Below, one piece after another: positions 19,256 through 31,984 of a stretch of 64,000 nucleotides of DNA. The notes below the pieces were generated by a model that saw nothing but the letters and a program-made list of their open reading frames with translations, did no database searches and was not told the origin of the DNA. The DNA is from Burkholderiales bacterium (GTDB lineage: Bacteria > Pseudomonadota > Gammaproteobacteria > Burkholderiales > Burkholderiaceae_C), in assembly GCA_016000265.1 (NCBI GenBank), contig JAECRL010000005.1, forward strand, positions 186,001-250,000, in the 5' to 3' direction. The translations under genes were made by a program, and so were the position numbers. The first letter of the stretch is position 1, and each line of letters opens with the position of its first letter.

Positions 19256-20803
19256 TCAGCGGATCGTCTTGACCAGCTGGCCGACCTGGGGCTCGGTGAT
19301 GTGGCCAGGGTTGCCGCCTTCCCCGTAGGCGCTGTTCATCAGCCGCAACTGGGCTTCGGCGGTGCTGGAGACCGAAGCCAGCGGCGTGTTGCGCGCCAGC
19401 TCGGCCAGTCCCCCGCGGGGCAAGGGCAGCACGCGCACGCGCCAGGGCCGCGCGGCTTGTTTGTCTTCGGCCGTCAAGGCGCGAAACGAGGCTTCGGCCT
19501 CTTTCGTGAGTCCCGCGGCCCGCTGCAGCGCCGTGGCGTCGCGCGCGGCGTGTCTCAGCAGGTACAGGCGGCCCGACGGCCCGGTGACCACGGTCAGCCT
19601 CGCGCTCGCGCCCTGGCCTTGCGCGTTGCGCACCACCCCGTCGAAGTGCGTGGCGGCCAGGCCATGCAGGGTGCGCTTGTCGAGCTGGCCTTCGATGCGG
19701 TTCTGATCCGCCTTGAGCAGCTTGCGCAGCACCTCTTCGTGCGTTTGACCGGCGTCCCGCGGCAACAGCCGAACGATCAGCCCGGCGTCGCCCGCGGCGT
19801 TGAGCAAGCTGATCGCCTCGGGCGTGTTCTGGATGCGCCAGCCTGCAGGCGCCGTCAAGGCGATGCCCAGGGGCTCATGGTAGAAATTTCTCCCTCGCGT
19901 CAGGCCTTGCTCACGGCTTTCGCCGAAGGCCATCCCGTCGATGGCTTGGAGGTATCGGCTGCGGCCGTCGTCGGCGTAGCGGCCCTGGTAAAGCGCCGAT
20001 GCCTGACGGATGTCGGCCAGGCGCTGGTCGTTGCTGGGGTGTGACGACAGCCAGTTGGCCCCGGTGGGCACCGCCCGCCCCTCGGCGCGCGCGGCCTGGG
20101 CGGCGTAGCTCTCCTGGTTCTTCAAAAGCGCGATGACGTCGGCCATGTTGCGCGGGTCGTACTGGTTGCGCGCCAGGTACTCGGCACCCAGCTCGTCCGC
20201 CTGCGACTCCTGCTCCCGGCTGTATGACGCCACGTAGCCCGCCGCGGCCGTCTGCGACACCTGCCCGACGATGTCGGTCGCGCCCCGCATGCCCTGACTC
20301 TCCAGCACCGCACCCAGCACCGTCGCGGCCAGCACGCCCAGCCCGGCGTCTTGCTGCCGCGTGGCCCGTTGCGCGCCGTGGCGGGCCGTGACGTGGCCGA
20401 TCTCGTGCCCGATGACGCCCGCCAGCTCGGCCTCGCTGTCGAGGTAGGCCATGATCCCGCGGGTGACGTAGACGTAGCCACCGGGCAGCGCAAACGCGTT
20501 GATCTCCGGGCTGTCGAGCACCGTGAAGGTCCACTTCAGGTGAGCGCGGTGGGACTGCGCCGCGAGCTTCTGGCCGATGCCGTTGACGTAGGCCTGGAGT
20601 TGCGGGTCATCGCACGCGCCTTGCTCCTTGAGGATCTGCGCGTGGGCCTTCTGCCCCTCGGCGATCTCGGTGGCCTCGTCCATCACCGAACGCTCCGCCT
20701 GCCCCGTCACCGGGTTGACGATGGTGCTGCCGCAGCCCGCGAGCAGGGCGACACAGAGCAGGGCAGTCCAGCAGCGGGAGGCGGGCGAGGCGAGTCGGGT
20801 CAT
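19256..20803 (-). CDS. M48 family metalloprotease, lipoprotein
   Basis: This 515-aa protein is a zinc metalloprotease of the M48 (BepA/LoiP-like) group, probably tethered in the periplasm. It has a lipoprotein signal with lipobox LLAGC (about residues 18-23). The zinc-binding HEIGH lies in [17 protein letters not shown] near residue 130, with the third ligand Glu in [12 protein letters not shown]. The domain after about residue 290 is an extra C-terminal region of unknown role. Related proteases guard outer-membrane protein assembly. It is divergent from mutS; the two starts are 129 bp apart. Confidence 0.92.
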   Translation of the reverse strand: MTRLASPASRCWTALLCVALLAGCGSTIVNPVTGQAERSVMDEATEIAEGQKAHAQILKEQGACDDPQLQAYVNGIGQKLAAQSHRAHLKWTFTVLDSPEINAFALPGGYVYVTRGIMAYLDSEAELAGVIGHEIGHVTARHGAQRATRQQDAGLGVLAATVLGAVLESQGMRGATDIVGQVSQTAAAGYVASYSREQESQADELGAEYLARNQYDPRNMADVIALLKNQESYAAQAARAEGRAVPTGANWLSSHPSNDQRLADIRQASALYQGRYADDGRSRYLQAIDGMAFGESREQGLTRGRNFYHEPLGIALTAPAGWRIQNTPEAISLLNAAGDAGLIVRLLPRDAGQTHEEVLRKLLKADQNRIEGQLDKRTLHGLAATHFDGVVRNAQGQGASARLTVVTGPSGRLYLLRHAARDATALQRAAGLTKEAEASFRALTAEDKQAARPWRVRVLPLPRGGLAELARNTPLASVSSTAEAQLRLMNSAYGEGGNPGHITEPQVGQLVKTIR

Positions 20804-20932
20804 GGTCTGAGGCGCAGAAAGGCTGAAACAGCGGTGAAGCCGGGGGGCGAGAAAGCGGCGGCCAGGGCGAACGCAGGCGTGGGGCCGACAGTACACTCAC
20901 GCCCCTGGGCTGCAGCAGGCGCCCAAACCGCC

Positions 20933-23653
20933 ATGGACACCGCACGCACCCCATCCGCCCCCAGCGATTTCGCCGGTCACACCCCGATGATGCAGCAGTA
21001 TCTGCGCATCAAGGCCGAGCACCCGGACACGCTCGTCTTCTACCGCATGGGAGACTTCTACGAGCTGTTCTACGACGACGCCCGCAAGGCCAATCGCCTC
21101 ATCGACATCACCCTGACCGTGCGCGGCCAGTCCGCGGGCGAGCCGGTGGTGATGGCCGGTGTGCCGGTGCACGCGCTCGACACCTACCTGGCCAAACTCA
21201 TCCGCCTGGGGGAGTCCGTCGCGATCTGCGAGCAGGTGGGCGAGGTGGGCGCCAGCAAGGGACCGGTGGAGCGCAAGGTGGTGCGCGTGGTCACGCCCGG
21301 CACCCTGATCGACACCGAGCTGCTCTCCGAGCGCGCCGACGCGCTGCTGCTGGCCGTGGTCATGGACAAAAAAGGCCGCCACGCCGAAGACAAAGTGCCT
21401 TGCGCCCTGGCCTGGCTGGGCCTGTCCAGCGGCAAGCTCGGGTTGACCGAGTGCACAGCGGGAGAACTCGCGGGCTGGCTCGCCCGCCTGCAACCCGCCG
21501 AGATCCTGTTTGACCGCGAGCGGGTGCCCCCGGCCATCCAGTCCCTCCTGACCAGCGCGCAGCGAGGCGTGGCCCTCACCAGCCGCCCGACCTGGCAGTT
21601 CGACCCGGGGCTCGGCCTGCGCAAACTGTGTGAGCAGCTGCAGGTCAGCAGCCTGCAAGGCTGGGGTGCCCAGGAGATGTCGCTGGCCCAGGCTGCGGGC
21701 GCGGCGCTGCTGAGCTACGCCGAGCACACCCAGGGCAGGGCGCTCTCGCACGTCACCTCGCTGGAGGTGCCGCGCTCGTCCGAGCTGCTCGACCTGCCTG
21801 CGACGACCCTGCGCAACCTCGAACTCGTGCAGACGCTGCGCGGCGAGGATGGCCCCACGCTGCTGTCCCTGCTCGACACCTGCCGCACCGGCATGGGCAG
21901 CCGGGCGCTGCGCCAATGGCTCACCCAGCCCTTGCGCGACCGCGCCGTCGCGCGCGCCCGCCACGACGCCATCGCCACCCTGCTGGCCCCCGCCGAGCCT
22001 TTCCGCGGCTTCGAAGGCATCCGCGAAGCCTTGCGCCAGATGAGCGACGTCGAGCGCATCACCGCCCGCGTCGCCCTGCGTCAGGTGCGCCCGCGCGAGC
22101 TCGCCGGCTTGCGCGACACCCTGCTGGGCCTGCCCGACTTGCTTCAGCGCGTGCCCCACGAAGGCGCCCTGCTGCAGCAGGTTCGCTCCGCGCTGTCGCC
22201 CGATGCGGCCGTGGCGCAGAGGCTGCAGCAAACCCTCATGGAGACGCCCGCCGTGCTGCTTCGCGATGGCGGCGTCATCGCCACCGGCTTCGACGCCGAC
22301 CTCGACGAGCTGCGCGCCATCTCGCAAAACTGCGACACCTTCTTGCTCGACCTCGAAGCGCGCGAGCGCACCCGCACCAACATCCCGAACCTGCGCGTGC
22401 AATTCAACAAGGTGCATGGCTTCTACATCGAGGTCACGCAGTCGCACGCCGACAAGGTGCCGCTGGACTACCAGCGCCGCCAGACCCTCAAGAACGCCGA
22501 GCGCTACATCACCCCCGAGCTCAAGGCCTTCGAGGACAAGGCCCTGTCGGCCCAGGACCGCGCCCTGTCGCGCGAGAAGGCCCTCTTCGAAGGGCTGATC
22601 GATTTCCTGCAGGCGCACATCGCCACGTTGAGCGCGCTGGCCCGCGCCCTGTCCACGCTGGACGCCCTGGCCGCGCTGGCCGAGCGCGCCTTCACGCTGC
22701 GCTGGACGCGCCCCGAGTTCGTCCCCAGTCCCTGCATCGAAATCGAACAGGGCCGCCACCCCGTGGTCGAGTCCCGCCTGATGGAGACCAGCGGGGCGGC
22801 CTTCATCCCCAACGACTGCCGCCTCGACGCCAAGCGACGCATGCTCATCGTCACCGGCCCCAACATGGGCGGCAAATCGACCTTCATGCGCCAGGTGGCG
22901 CTGATCGCGTTGCTCGCGGCCATGGGCTCTTACGTGCCGGCCTCCAGCTGCCGCCTGGGACCGATGGACGCCATTCACACCCGCATCGGCGCCGCCGACG
23001 ACCTGGCCAACGCCCAGTCCACCTTCATGCTGGAGATGACCGAGGCCGCCGCCATCGTTCACTCGGCCACCGAGCACTCGCTGGTGCTGATGGACGAGAT
23101 CGGTCGGGGCACCTCCACCTTCGACGGCCTGGCCCTGGCCGGTGCCATCGCCGGGCACCTGCACGACCGCAACCAGGCCTTCACCCTGTTTGCCACGCAC
23201 TACTTCGAGCTCACCCGCCTGCCCGAGAAGCACCCCCGCGCGCTCAACGTGCACGTGGGCGTGGCCGAGGCCGGCGACGACATCGTTTTCCTCCACGAAC
23301 TGCAGCATGGGCCCGCCAGCCGCAGCTATGGCGTGCAAGTCGCACGCCTGGCGGGCATGCCGCACACCCTGATCCGCCAGGCCCGTGCCACACTGGAATC
23401 GCTGGAGTCGCAGCAGCGGCAGTCCGACCACCAGATCGACCTGTTCGCCGACGCCGGCCTGGGCGCCGCAGGCGTGGACCTGGATCGGTTGACCGATGGC
23501 GCGCGCGTGGCCGCGTCGGTGCAACCGGCCGAGGCCCTGTCTCCCGCAGAGGCCCAGGCATTGAACCTGCTTTCTGCCATCGACCCGGACACCCTGACCC
23601 CGCGCGAAGCGCTGGACGCCCTCTACAAACTCAAACTGGTGATCTCATCATGA
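20933..23653 (+). CDS. mutS: DNA mismatch repair protein MutS
   Basis: MutS recognises mismatches and starts repair. This 906-aa protein has the mismatch-binding N-terminal motif with [15 protein letters not shown] (Phe-x-Glu at FYEL), the connector, lever and clamp regions, and the ATPase with Walker [15 protein letters not shown] (about residue 640) and Walker [16 protein letters not shown]. The C-terminal helix-turn-helix region and tail follow. The ATG at 20933 (MDTARTP) is chosen; longer frames run through the divergent promoter region. The stop codon overlaps the ATG of the next gene (ATGA at 23650-23653). Confidence 0.97.
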   Translation: MDTARTPSAPSDFAGHTPMMQQYLRIKAEHPDTLVFYRMGDFYELFYDDARKANRLIDITLTVRGQSAGEPVVMAGVPVHALDTYLAKLIRLGESVAICEQVGEVGASKGPVERKVVRVVTPGTLIDTELLSERADALLLAVVMDKKGRHAEDKVPCALAWLGLSSGKLGLTECTAGELAGWLARLQPAEILFDRERVPPAIQSLLTSAQRGVALTSRPTWQFDPGLGLRKLCEQLQVSSLQGWGAQEMSLAQAAGAALLSYAEHTQGRALSHVTSLEVPRSSELLDLPATTLRNLELVQTLRGEDGPTLLSLLDTCRTGMGSRALRQWLTQPLRDRAVARARHDAIATLLAPAEPFRGFEGIREALRQMSDVERITARVALRQVRPRELAGLRDTLLGLPDLLQRVPHEGALLQQVRSALSPDAAVAQRLQQTLMETPAVLLRDGGVIATGFDADLDELRAISQNCDTFLLDLEARERTRTNIPNLRVQFNKVHGFYIEVTQSHADKVPLDYQRRQTLKNAERYITPELKAFEDKALSAQDRALSREKALFEGLIDFLQAHIATLSALARALSTLDALAALAERAFTLRWTRPEFVPSPCIEIEQGRHPVVESRLMETSGAAFIPNDCRLDAKRRMLIVTGPNMGGKSTFMRQVALIALLAAMGSYVPASSCRLGPMDAIHTRIGAADDLANAQSTFMLEMTEAAAIVHSATEHSLVLMDEIGRGTSTFDGLALAGAIAGHLHDRNQAFTLFATHYFELTRLPEKHPRALNVHVGVAEAGDDIVFLHELQHGPASRSYGVQVARLAGMPHTLIRQARATLESLESQQRQSDHQIDLFADAGLGAAGVDLDRLTDGARVAASVQPAEALSPAEAQALNLLSAIDPDTLTPREALDALYKLKLVISS

Positions 23654-24477
23654 CCTACTGCGTGGCCATGCGCCTCCATGCCGGCCTGGTGTTCCTGTCC
23701 GACTCCCGCACCAACGCAGGCATGGACCAGATCAGCACCTTCCGCAAGATGACGGTCTACGAGAAGGCTGGCGACCGCGTGCTGGTCGTGCTCTCGGCGG
23801 GCAACCTGGCCATCACCCAGGCCGTCAAGCAGCTGCTGGGCAGCGAGACCATCGAGGGCTCGGACGGCGAATCGTGCAACATCTGGACGGCCAAAAGCCT
23901 CTTCGACGTCGCCCGCATCGTGGGCAGCGCCGTGCGCAAGGTGCACTCGCGCGACGCCGAAGCCCTCAAGCAGCACGGCATCGACTTCAACTGCAGCCTG
24001 ATCATCGGTGGTCAGATCCAGGGCGAGACCATGCGGCTGTTCAACGTCTACGCCGCCGGCAATTTCGTGGAAGCCGGCATCGACGGCGTCTGCTATTTCC
24101 AGATCGGCGAGTCCAAGTACGGCAAGCCGGTCATCGACCGCGTGGTGACCCCGGACACGCCCCTGGAAGAGGCGGCCAAGTGCGCCCTCATCTCGATGGA
24201 CTCGACGCTGAAGTCCAACCTCTCGGTGGGCCTGCCGCTGGACCTGCTCGTCTACGAGGCCGACACCCTGAAGGTCGATCAGCTCATCCACATCGATGAA
24301 TCGAACGCCTATTTCCGCATGATCCGCAGCAGCTGGGGGCAGCGCCTGCGCCAGGTGTTCGACTCCATCCCCGACCCCAGCTGGAGCGGCCACCAGCCCG
24401 ACCTCGGCAGCGGCGCCGCACCCAGCCAGGCTCAGGCCATGAACCCGCTGAGCAAGATCACGGCACCCAACGGCTGA
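23650..24477 (+). CDS. Anbu-type proteasome-like peptidase
   Basis: This 275-aa protein belongs to the proteasome-like Anbu family (COG3484-type, Ntn-hydrolase fold). If the initiator Met is removed, Thr2 becomes the N-terminal nucleophile. Asp18 and Lys33 sit where proteasome beta subunits keep Asp17 and Lys33, so the catalytic set is intact. Conserved text includes [17 protein letters not shown] and [18 protein letters not shown]. The tail beyond about residue 245 (Gly/Ser/Ala/Pro-rich) is extra. In many bacteria Anbu sits with ATP-grasp, alpha-E and transglutaminase-like genes; none is here. Instead it is coupled to mutS by a four-base overlap. Substrate unknown. Confidence 0.92.
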   Translation: MTYCVAMRLHAGLVFLSDSRTNAGMDQISTFRKMTVYEKAGDRVLVVLSAGNLAITQAVKQLLGSETIEGSDGESCNIWTAKSLFDVARIVGSAVRKVHSRDAEALKQHGIDFNCSLIIGGQIQGETMRLFNVYAAGNFVEAGIDGVCYFQIGESKYGKPVIDRVVTPDTPLEEAAKCALISMDSTLKSNLSVGLPLDLLVYEADTLKVDQLIHIDESNAYFRMIRSSWGQRLRQVFDSIPDPSWSGHQPDLGSGAAPSQAQAMNPLSKITAPNG

Positions 24478-24499
24478 ACCACGGCTGACCCACGGCTGA
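24468..24499 (+). repeat. Short 11-bp tandem repeat across the Anbu stop codon
   Basis: Three imperfect copies of an 11-mer of the form CCACGGCTGA lie at 24468-24477, 24478-24488 and 24489-24499. The first copy contains the stop codon, and each copy carries a TGA. No function is evident. Confidence 0.6.
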
Positions 24500-24531
24500 C
24501 GCAGGCGGCCCCCCGAGCGCCCCAGGACCGA

Positions 24532-25320
24532 TCAACCCAGCGCCGCCGCCTCGCGGTCGAGCTCATCGATGCACTCGACCATCTGGGCGTGGCAGGCGTT
24601 CATCAACGCCGGCATGTCGTCCAGCGTCAGCCCGGTGGTGGCAATCGGGGGCAGGGCGCGCAGGATGACCGTGCCGCCGTGCCAGCGGTTGAGGTTCATC
24701 GTGCGGGTGTAGTTGTTGGAGCACACCGGCAAGATGGGCACGCCCGCGTTGATGGCCATCTGGAAGGCGCCTTTCTTGAAGGGCCCCAGGCCCTTGCCGT
24801 GGCTGCGTGTGCCCTCGACGAACACCCACAGTGACATGTCCTTGTGCTGCAGCGTGTCGGTGGTGGTCATCATGGCGCGCTTGGCCTGCACCGCGTTGCC
24901 GCGGTCCACCAGCACGTTGCCCGCCAGCCAATACAGCTGACCGAACAGCGGGATCCATTTCAGGCTCTTCTTGCCCAGGCTGACGGTGCGCACCGGCACC
25001 ACGCGTCCGAAGACGAACAGGTCGTGATTGGAGAGGTGGTTGGCCACCACCACGGCCGGACGCTGGTGCTCGATGAGGTCGCCGATCTCCAGCACCACCT
25101 TGATGCCCATGATGCGCAAGGCCGGGATGGAGTAGACCCGGGCGCACAGGCGGCTGTTGTCCGGGTTGAACGGTCGACACAGCCCGATGAGCAGGCCGAT
25201 GACGCTGGCGACGACGAAGTGAACGGCCAGCAGCAGGACGCGCAGGATGAACAGCAAGGCGGCTCCCTGGAAAGACGGGAGCCCAACGCGCCCGACATCG
25301 GTGACAAAGCGCCGGATCAT
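24532..25320 (-). CDS. plsC: 1-acyl-sn-glycerol-3-phosphate acyltransferase (PlsC family)
   Basis: This 262-aa inner-membrane enzyme would acylate lysophosphatidic acid to phosphatidic acid in phospholipid synthesis. An N-terminal hydrophobic segment (LFILRVLLLAVHFVVASVIG) anchors it. The catalytic HX4D motif is in VANHLSNHDLFV (about residue 92), and the glycerol-phosphate binding block is FVEGTRSHGKGLGPFKKGAF. The paralogue number in the genome is unknown, so another lyso-lipid substrate is possible. It is convergent with the Anbu gene and divergent from pyrG. Confidence 0.92.
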   Translation of the reverse strand: MIRRFVTDVGRVGLPSFQGAALLFILRVLLLAVHFVVASVIGLLIGLCRPFNPDNSRLCARVYSIPALRIMGIKVVLEIGDLIEHQRPAVVVANHLSNHDLFVFGRVVPVRTVSLGKKSLKWIPLFGQLYWLAGNVLVDRGNAVQAKRAMMTTTDTLQHKDMSLWVFVEGTRSHGKGLGPFKKGAFQMAINAGVPILPVCSNNYTRTMNLNRWHGGTVILRALPPIATTGLTLDDMPALMNACHAQMVECIDELDREAAALG

Positions 25321-25378
25321 ACGCCCAGGGCGGTGGCCCGGCCCCCCAGACAGGGCCCGGCGAGCTCGCCAGTCCGCC

Positions 25379-27084
<1,706 letters not shown>

Positions 27085-27108
27085 TCTGAAGGAACGAGGA
27101 CTTAAGCC

Positions 27109-27963
27109 ATGAAGCTCTGCGGATTCGACGTTGGCCTTGAGCACCCCTTCTTCCTGATCGCTGGCACCTGCTCCATCGAGGGCCTGGAGCTGTCGCTCGA
27201 GGTGGCGGGCCGCCTTCAGGAGGCTTGTGCGACCCTGGGCATCCCGCTGATTTACAAGGGCTCCTTCGACAAGGCCAACCGATCCTCGGGCACCACCGCC
27301 CGTGGCTTGGGGCTCGACAAGGGCTTGCAGATCCTCGACGAGGTGCGCCGCCAGACCGGCCTGCCGGTGCTGACCGATGTGCACGACGAATCACAGGTGG
27401 CCGAAGTCGCCAGCGTGGTCGACGTGCTGCAGACCCCGGCCTTCCTGTGCCGCCAGACCGACTTCATCCGTGCGGTGGCCAAGTCAGGCAAGCCAGTCAA
27501 CATCAAGAAGGGCCAGTTCCTCGCGCCCTGGGACATGAAGAACGTCATCGACAAGGCCCGCGCTGCTGCGCAGGAGGCCGGCCTGTCGCCTGACCGCTTC
27601 CTGGCCTGCGAGCGCGGTGTGAGCTTCGGCTACAACAACCTCGTGGCCGACATGACCAGCCTGGCCGAGATGCGCAAGTCCGGCGCACCGGTGGTCTTTG
27701 ACGTGACCCACTCGGTGCAGAAGCCCGGCGGCCTGGGCGGCGCCAGCGGTGGTGCCCGCGAGATGGTGCCGGTGCTGGCGCGTGCCGGCGTGGCGGCCGG
27801 CGTGGCCGGCCTCTTCATGGAGACCCACCCCGACCCCGCCAAGGCCTGGAGCGACGGCCCGAACGCCGTGCCGCTCAAGCACATGAAGGCCCTGCTCGAA
27901 ACCCTGGTGGAGCTCGACCGCATCACCAAGAAGAACGGTTTCCTGGAATCGAACTTCAACTGA
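27109..27963 (+). CDS. kdsA: 3-deoxy-8-phosphooctulonate synthase KdsA
   Basis: KdsA condenses arabinose-5-phosphate with phosphoenolpyruvate to form KDO-8-phosphate for lipopolysaccharide core synthesis. The 284-aa protein shows the family blocks [34 protein letters not shown] and [12 protein letters not shown]. The Cys in AGTCSIEG marks the position that binds metal in metal-dependent forms, while the Asn in the later position of non-metal forms cannot be judged by eye. It sits in the classic pyrG-kdsA-eno-ftsB order, and AAGGAACGAGG precedes its ATG. Confidence 0.97.
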   Translation: MKLCGFDVGLEHPFFLIAGTCSIEGLELSLEVAGRLQEACATLGIPLIYKGSFDKANRSSGTTARGLGLDKGLQILDEVRRQTGLPVLTDVHDESQVAEVASVVDVLQTPAFLCRQTDFIRAVAKSGKPVNIKKGQFLAPWDMKNVIDKARAAAQEAGLSPDRFLACERGVSFGYNNLVADMTSLAEMRKSGAPVVFDVTHSVQKPGGLGGASGGAREMVPVLARAGVAAGVAGLFMETHPDPAKAWSDGPNAVPLKHMKALLETLVELDRITKKNGFLESNFN

Positions 27964-29328
<1,365 letters not shown>

Positions 29329-29395
29329 GCGGCGCGGGAACCGGCCGAACAGGGCGGTTGAAGCTCCGCTTGAATCGGTCGTTTCTCGTTTGTTG

Positions 29396-29419
29396 AACGG
29401 GGCCTTCGGGCCCCGTTTT
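29396..29419 (+). terminator. Rho-independent terminator after eno
   Basis: A perfect 9-bp stem (AACGGGGCC / GGCCCCGTT) closes a TTCG tetraloop and runs into TTTT. It lies 68 bp after the eno stop and 30 bp before the ftsB start, so ftsB probably needs its own promoter or read-through. Confidence 0.85.
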
Positions 29420-29448
29420 GCATGGTGCCGCTGATGGATAATGCCGGC

Positions 29449-29796
29449 ATGCGCGTGGCGTTTTTCCTCCTCGTGGCCCTGCTGGCTGCCATCCACGCCG
29501 AACTGTGGTTCGGCAAGGGAGGCGTGCCGCGCGTGATGGCCATGCGAGGCGAGGTCGAGAGCCAGCAAAGGGCCAACGCGCAGGCGCAGGCTCGCAACGA
29601 GCAGCTGGCCGCCGAGGTCCGAGATCTCCAGGAAGGCCTGGAGATGGTCGAGGAAAAGGCCCGCACCGAGCTGGGCATGGTCAAGCCCGACGAGATCTAC
29701 GTTCAGCTGACCACGAAGGCCCCGCCGGTGCTCAGCCCGCTGCCTGCGGCCTCCACACCGTCGTCGACCCCCCCTTCTGCGCCCGCCACCCGGTGA
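29449..29796 (+). CDS. ftsB: Cell division protein FtsB
   Basis: FtsB is a small bitopic divisome protein that joins FtsL and FtsQ. The 115-aa protein has a short cytoplasmic N-terminus, one membrane helix (about residues 2-17, VAFFLLVALLAAIHAEL), the periplasmic coiled coil with EVESQQRANAQAQARNEQL, and the conserved ARTELGMVKPDEIY block. The ATG at 29449 (MRVAFF) is chosen to place the helix at the N-terminus. Its stop overlaps the GTG start of pnuC (GTGA at 29793-29796). The Pro/Ser/Thr-rich tail is variable. Confidence 0.93.
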   Translation: MRVAFFLLVALLAAIHAELWFGKGGVPRVMAMRGEVESQQRANAQAQARNEQLAAEVRDLQEGLEMVEEKARTELGMVKPDEIYVQLTTKAPPVLSPLPAASTPSSTPPSAPATR

Positions 29797-30458
29797 GCCC
29801 CTTCATGGACGGTCTGGCCGCTCACCTGGCTTGGGTGGACCCCTGGTTGCTGCCGCTGGACGAGGGGGCCGCCTGGCCCATCAGCCGACTGGAGGCCGTT
29901 GCGGCCCTCCTGTCCCTGGTCATGGTCGGCTTCAACCTGCGCGTCAACCCCCTGGGCTGGCCGCTGGCCATCGTCAGCTCGGCGCTCTACGGCCTGCTGT
30001 TTGCACGCAGCCGCCTCTACGGCGAAGCGGCCCTGCAGCTGGTCTTCATCGCCTTGTCGGTCTGGGGTTGGGGGCAATGGCTGCGCGGTCGCGCCGATTC
30101 AGGGGGCCAGCCCCGCGTGAGTCGGCTGACGTCGACGGGGCGGTGGTGGGCGCTGATGGCCGCGTTGCTGCTGTGGCCCCTCATCGGCGGGGCGCTGGAC
30201 GTGGCCACCGACTCGGACGTGCCTTACTGGGATGCGCTGCCCACCGCCGGCAGCCTCGTCGGACAGTGGTTGCTGGCGCGCAAACGCGTGGACAACTGGC
30301 CTTGCTGGCTGGCGGTCAACCTCGTCAGCATGGCCTTGTTTGCGCACAAAGGCCTGTGGCTGACCGTGGCCCTCTACGGCGTGTTCGCCGCCTTGTCGGT
30401 GCTGGGCTGGCGCGCCTGGTTGCGCGAGGCCTCGCCCCGCTGGAGCGGCCTGCCTTGA
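29793..30458 (+). CDS. pnuC: Nicotinamide mononucleotide/riboside transporter PnuC
   Basis: PnuC is an inner-membrane facilitator that imports nicotinamide riboside for NAD salvage. The 221-aa protein has about seven hydrophobic helices and recognisable blocks NLRVNPLGWPLAIVSSALYGLLF, GQWLLARKRVDNWPCWLAVNL and LALYGVFA-like sequence. A GTG start at 29793 gives a four-base overlap with ftsB; an in-frame ATG at 29805 is the alternative. Its stop overlaps the TTG start of the following kinase-like gene. The pairing with that gene supports NAD salvage. Confidence 0.9.
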   Translation: MSPFMDGLAAHLAWVDPWLLPLDEGAAWPISRLEAVAALLSLVMVGFNLRVNPLGWPLAIVSSALYGLLFARSRLYGEAALQLVFIALSVWGWGQWLRGRADSGGQPRVSRLTSTGRWWALMAALLLWPLIGGALDVATDSDVPYWDALPTAGSLVGQWLLARKRVDNWPCWLAVNLVSMALFAHKGLWLTVALYGVFAALSVLGWRAWLREASPRWSGLP

Positions 30459-31111
30459 GTCAGGCCCAGGTCATCGCGGTGCTGGGCGCCGAGAGCACGG
30501 GCAAGAGCACCCTCGTGCGCGAGCTGGTGGCGGCCTTGCGCTCGCGGGGCCTCGACGCCGTCGGGGTGCCGGAGGCCCTGCGTCTTTTTTGCGAACGAAC
30601 ACAACGCACCCCCTGGGCGAACGAGCAGGCGGCGTTGGCCGATGAACAAACTCGCCTGATCGACGAGGCCGCAAGCCGCCATGCCATCGTGCTGGCCGAC
30701 ACCTCTGCGCTGATGACAGCTGTCTATAGCCAGGTCATCTTCCACGACGACAGCCTGCTCGATTCGGCCCTGAGGGCCCACGCCCGCTGCGACCTGACCT
30801 TGCTGACCGCGCTGGACCTGCCCTGGGTGCCCGATGGACATCAGCGCGACGGCCCCCACCTGCGGGAGCCTGTGGACGCGCACATCCGCGACGCCCTGAT
30901 GCAGGCTGGCTTGGCGCACGCCGTCGTGATGGGGCAGGGCGTTCAGCGGGTCGCGCACGCCCTGTCCGTCGTCGAGCACCTGCTGGACGCACCCACTCGT
31001 GCGCAACGGGCGGCGACCTCACCCCGCTGGCGCTGGTTTTGCGAGAACTGCGACGACGGTGAATGCGAGCAGCACTGGCTGACGCGACCTGCCCGCCGCG
31101 ACGAGGCATGA
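30455..31111 (+). CDS. NadR-like ATP-binding protein (putative nicotinamide riboside kinase)
   Basis: This 218-aa protein is a P-loop ATPase like the kinase domain of NadR, which phosphorylates nicotinamide riboside to trap it in the cell. Walker A is LGAESTGKST (about residues 10-19). Further marks are VPEALRLFCER, ADTSALM and LLTALDLPWVPDGHQRDGP. It begins with TTG, overlapping the pnuC stop (TTGA at 30455-30458), which argues for tight coupling to the transporter. The C-terminus holds an unusual Cys cluster, WFCENCDDGECEQHW, that could bind a metal. The nucleotidyltransferase and HTH domains of full NadR are absent. Confidence 0.85.
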   Translation: MSQAQVIAVLGAESTGKSTLVRELVAALRSRGLDAVGVPEALRLFCERTQRTPWANEQAALADEQTRLIDEAASRHAIVLADTSALMTAVYSQVIFHDDSLLDSALRAHARCDLTLLTALDLPWVPDGHQRDGPHLREPVDAHIRDALMQAGLAHAVVMGQGVQRVAHALSVVEHLLDAPTRAQRAATSPRWRWFCENCDDGECEQHWLTRPARRDEA

Positions 31112-31117
31112 CGCGAC

Positions 31118-31984
31118 ATGAACGACATGAGCGACACACCCACCTCATCCGATCTGATCGGGTGCCCTGAACGGCCCGAGCCACCCTTGCGCATCCTCTG
31201 GCGCGAAGGCGACTGGTTGGCCATCCACAAGCCGGCGGGCTGGCTGGTGCATCGAACGGGCCTGGATGCTGGCGAGACCCGCTTCATCGTCCAAACGCTG
31301 CGAGACCAGCTCGGCCGGCACGTCCACCCGGTGCACCGCCTGGACAAGGGCACATCGGGCGTTTTGCTGATGGCCTTGAGCACCGAGGCCGCGCGCGCCC
31401 TGGCCATGCAGTTCGAGCAACGCCAGGTCGACAAACGCTACCTGGCTTTCGTGCGCGGTTGGTCCCCGGACGAGGCCGTGGTCGATCACGCCTTGCGCCT
31501 GGATGACGCGCCGCCCGATGCCGCGCCGCAGCCCGCGCTGACCCGCTTTCGAACCTTGGCGACGCTGCTGCTCGACGTGCCCGTGGACCGGTATCCGCAG
31601 ACCCGCGCGGCGCTGGTGGAGGCCCGACCGGAAACCGGCCGGCGTCACCAGATCCGGCGCCACCTCAAGCACCTGTCTCACCCCATCATCGGGGACACGA
31701 CCCACGGCAAGGGCGCGCACAACCGCTGGTGGGCGGCGCACCTGGGTGTGCAGCGCATGTGGCTGCACGCCGCGTCGCTGACGATGTCGCACCCCGAGAC
31801 GGGGCAGCCCCTGACGATCGCCTCACCCATCGCTTCATCGCTGCAGGAGGCAGGGCTCAACGCAGACTGGTTGACGCTGCTGGCGCAACCGTGGCGCTGG
31901 CTGCATCCCAATGGGCGTCAGCGCTCGCTGATGGGCCTCACTGAAGGCGGCTGGAGCCCGGAGGGGCATCCGCGCCATCCGTGA
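31118..31984 (+). CDS. truC: Pseudouridine synthase, RluA/TruC family
   Basis: This 288-aa enzyme would convert uridine to pseudouridine in RNA. The catalytic Asp is in VHRLDKGTSGVLLMA (about residue 75), preceded by AIHKPAGWLVHR, and the block ARPETGRRHQIRRHLKHLSHPIIGD follows. These are closer to TruC (tRNA U65) than RluC/D, because no S4 domain is seen. Two in-frame ATGs (31118, 31127) are possible. The last 47 bases overlap the 3' end of the convergent hslO gene. Confidence 0.88.
   Translation: MNDMSDTPTSSDLIGCPERPEPPLRILWREGDWLAIHKPAGWLVHRTGLDAGETRFIVQTLRDQLGRHVHPVHRLDKGTSGVLLMALSTEAARALAMQFEQRQVDKRYLAFVRGWSPDEAVVDHALRLDDAPPDAAPQPALTRFRTLATLLLDVPVDRYPQTRAALVEARPETGRRHQIRRHLKHLSHPIIGDTTHGKGAHNRWWAAHLGVQRMWLHAASLTMSHPETGQPLTIASPIASSLQEAGLNADWLTLLAQPWRWLHPNGRQRSLMGLTEGGWSPEGHPRHP

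Noticed and set aside
20897..23524. An 875-codon minus-strand frame
   Set aside because: It is antisense to mutS, which has all expected motifs. Composition is low-complexity and no domain is seen.
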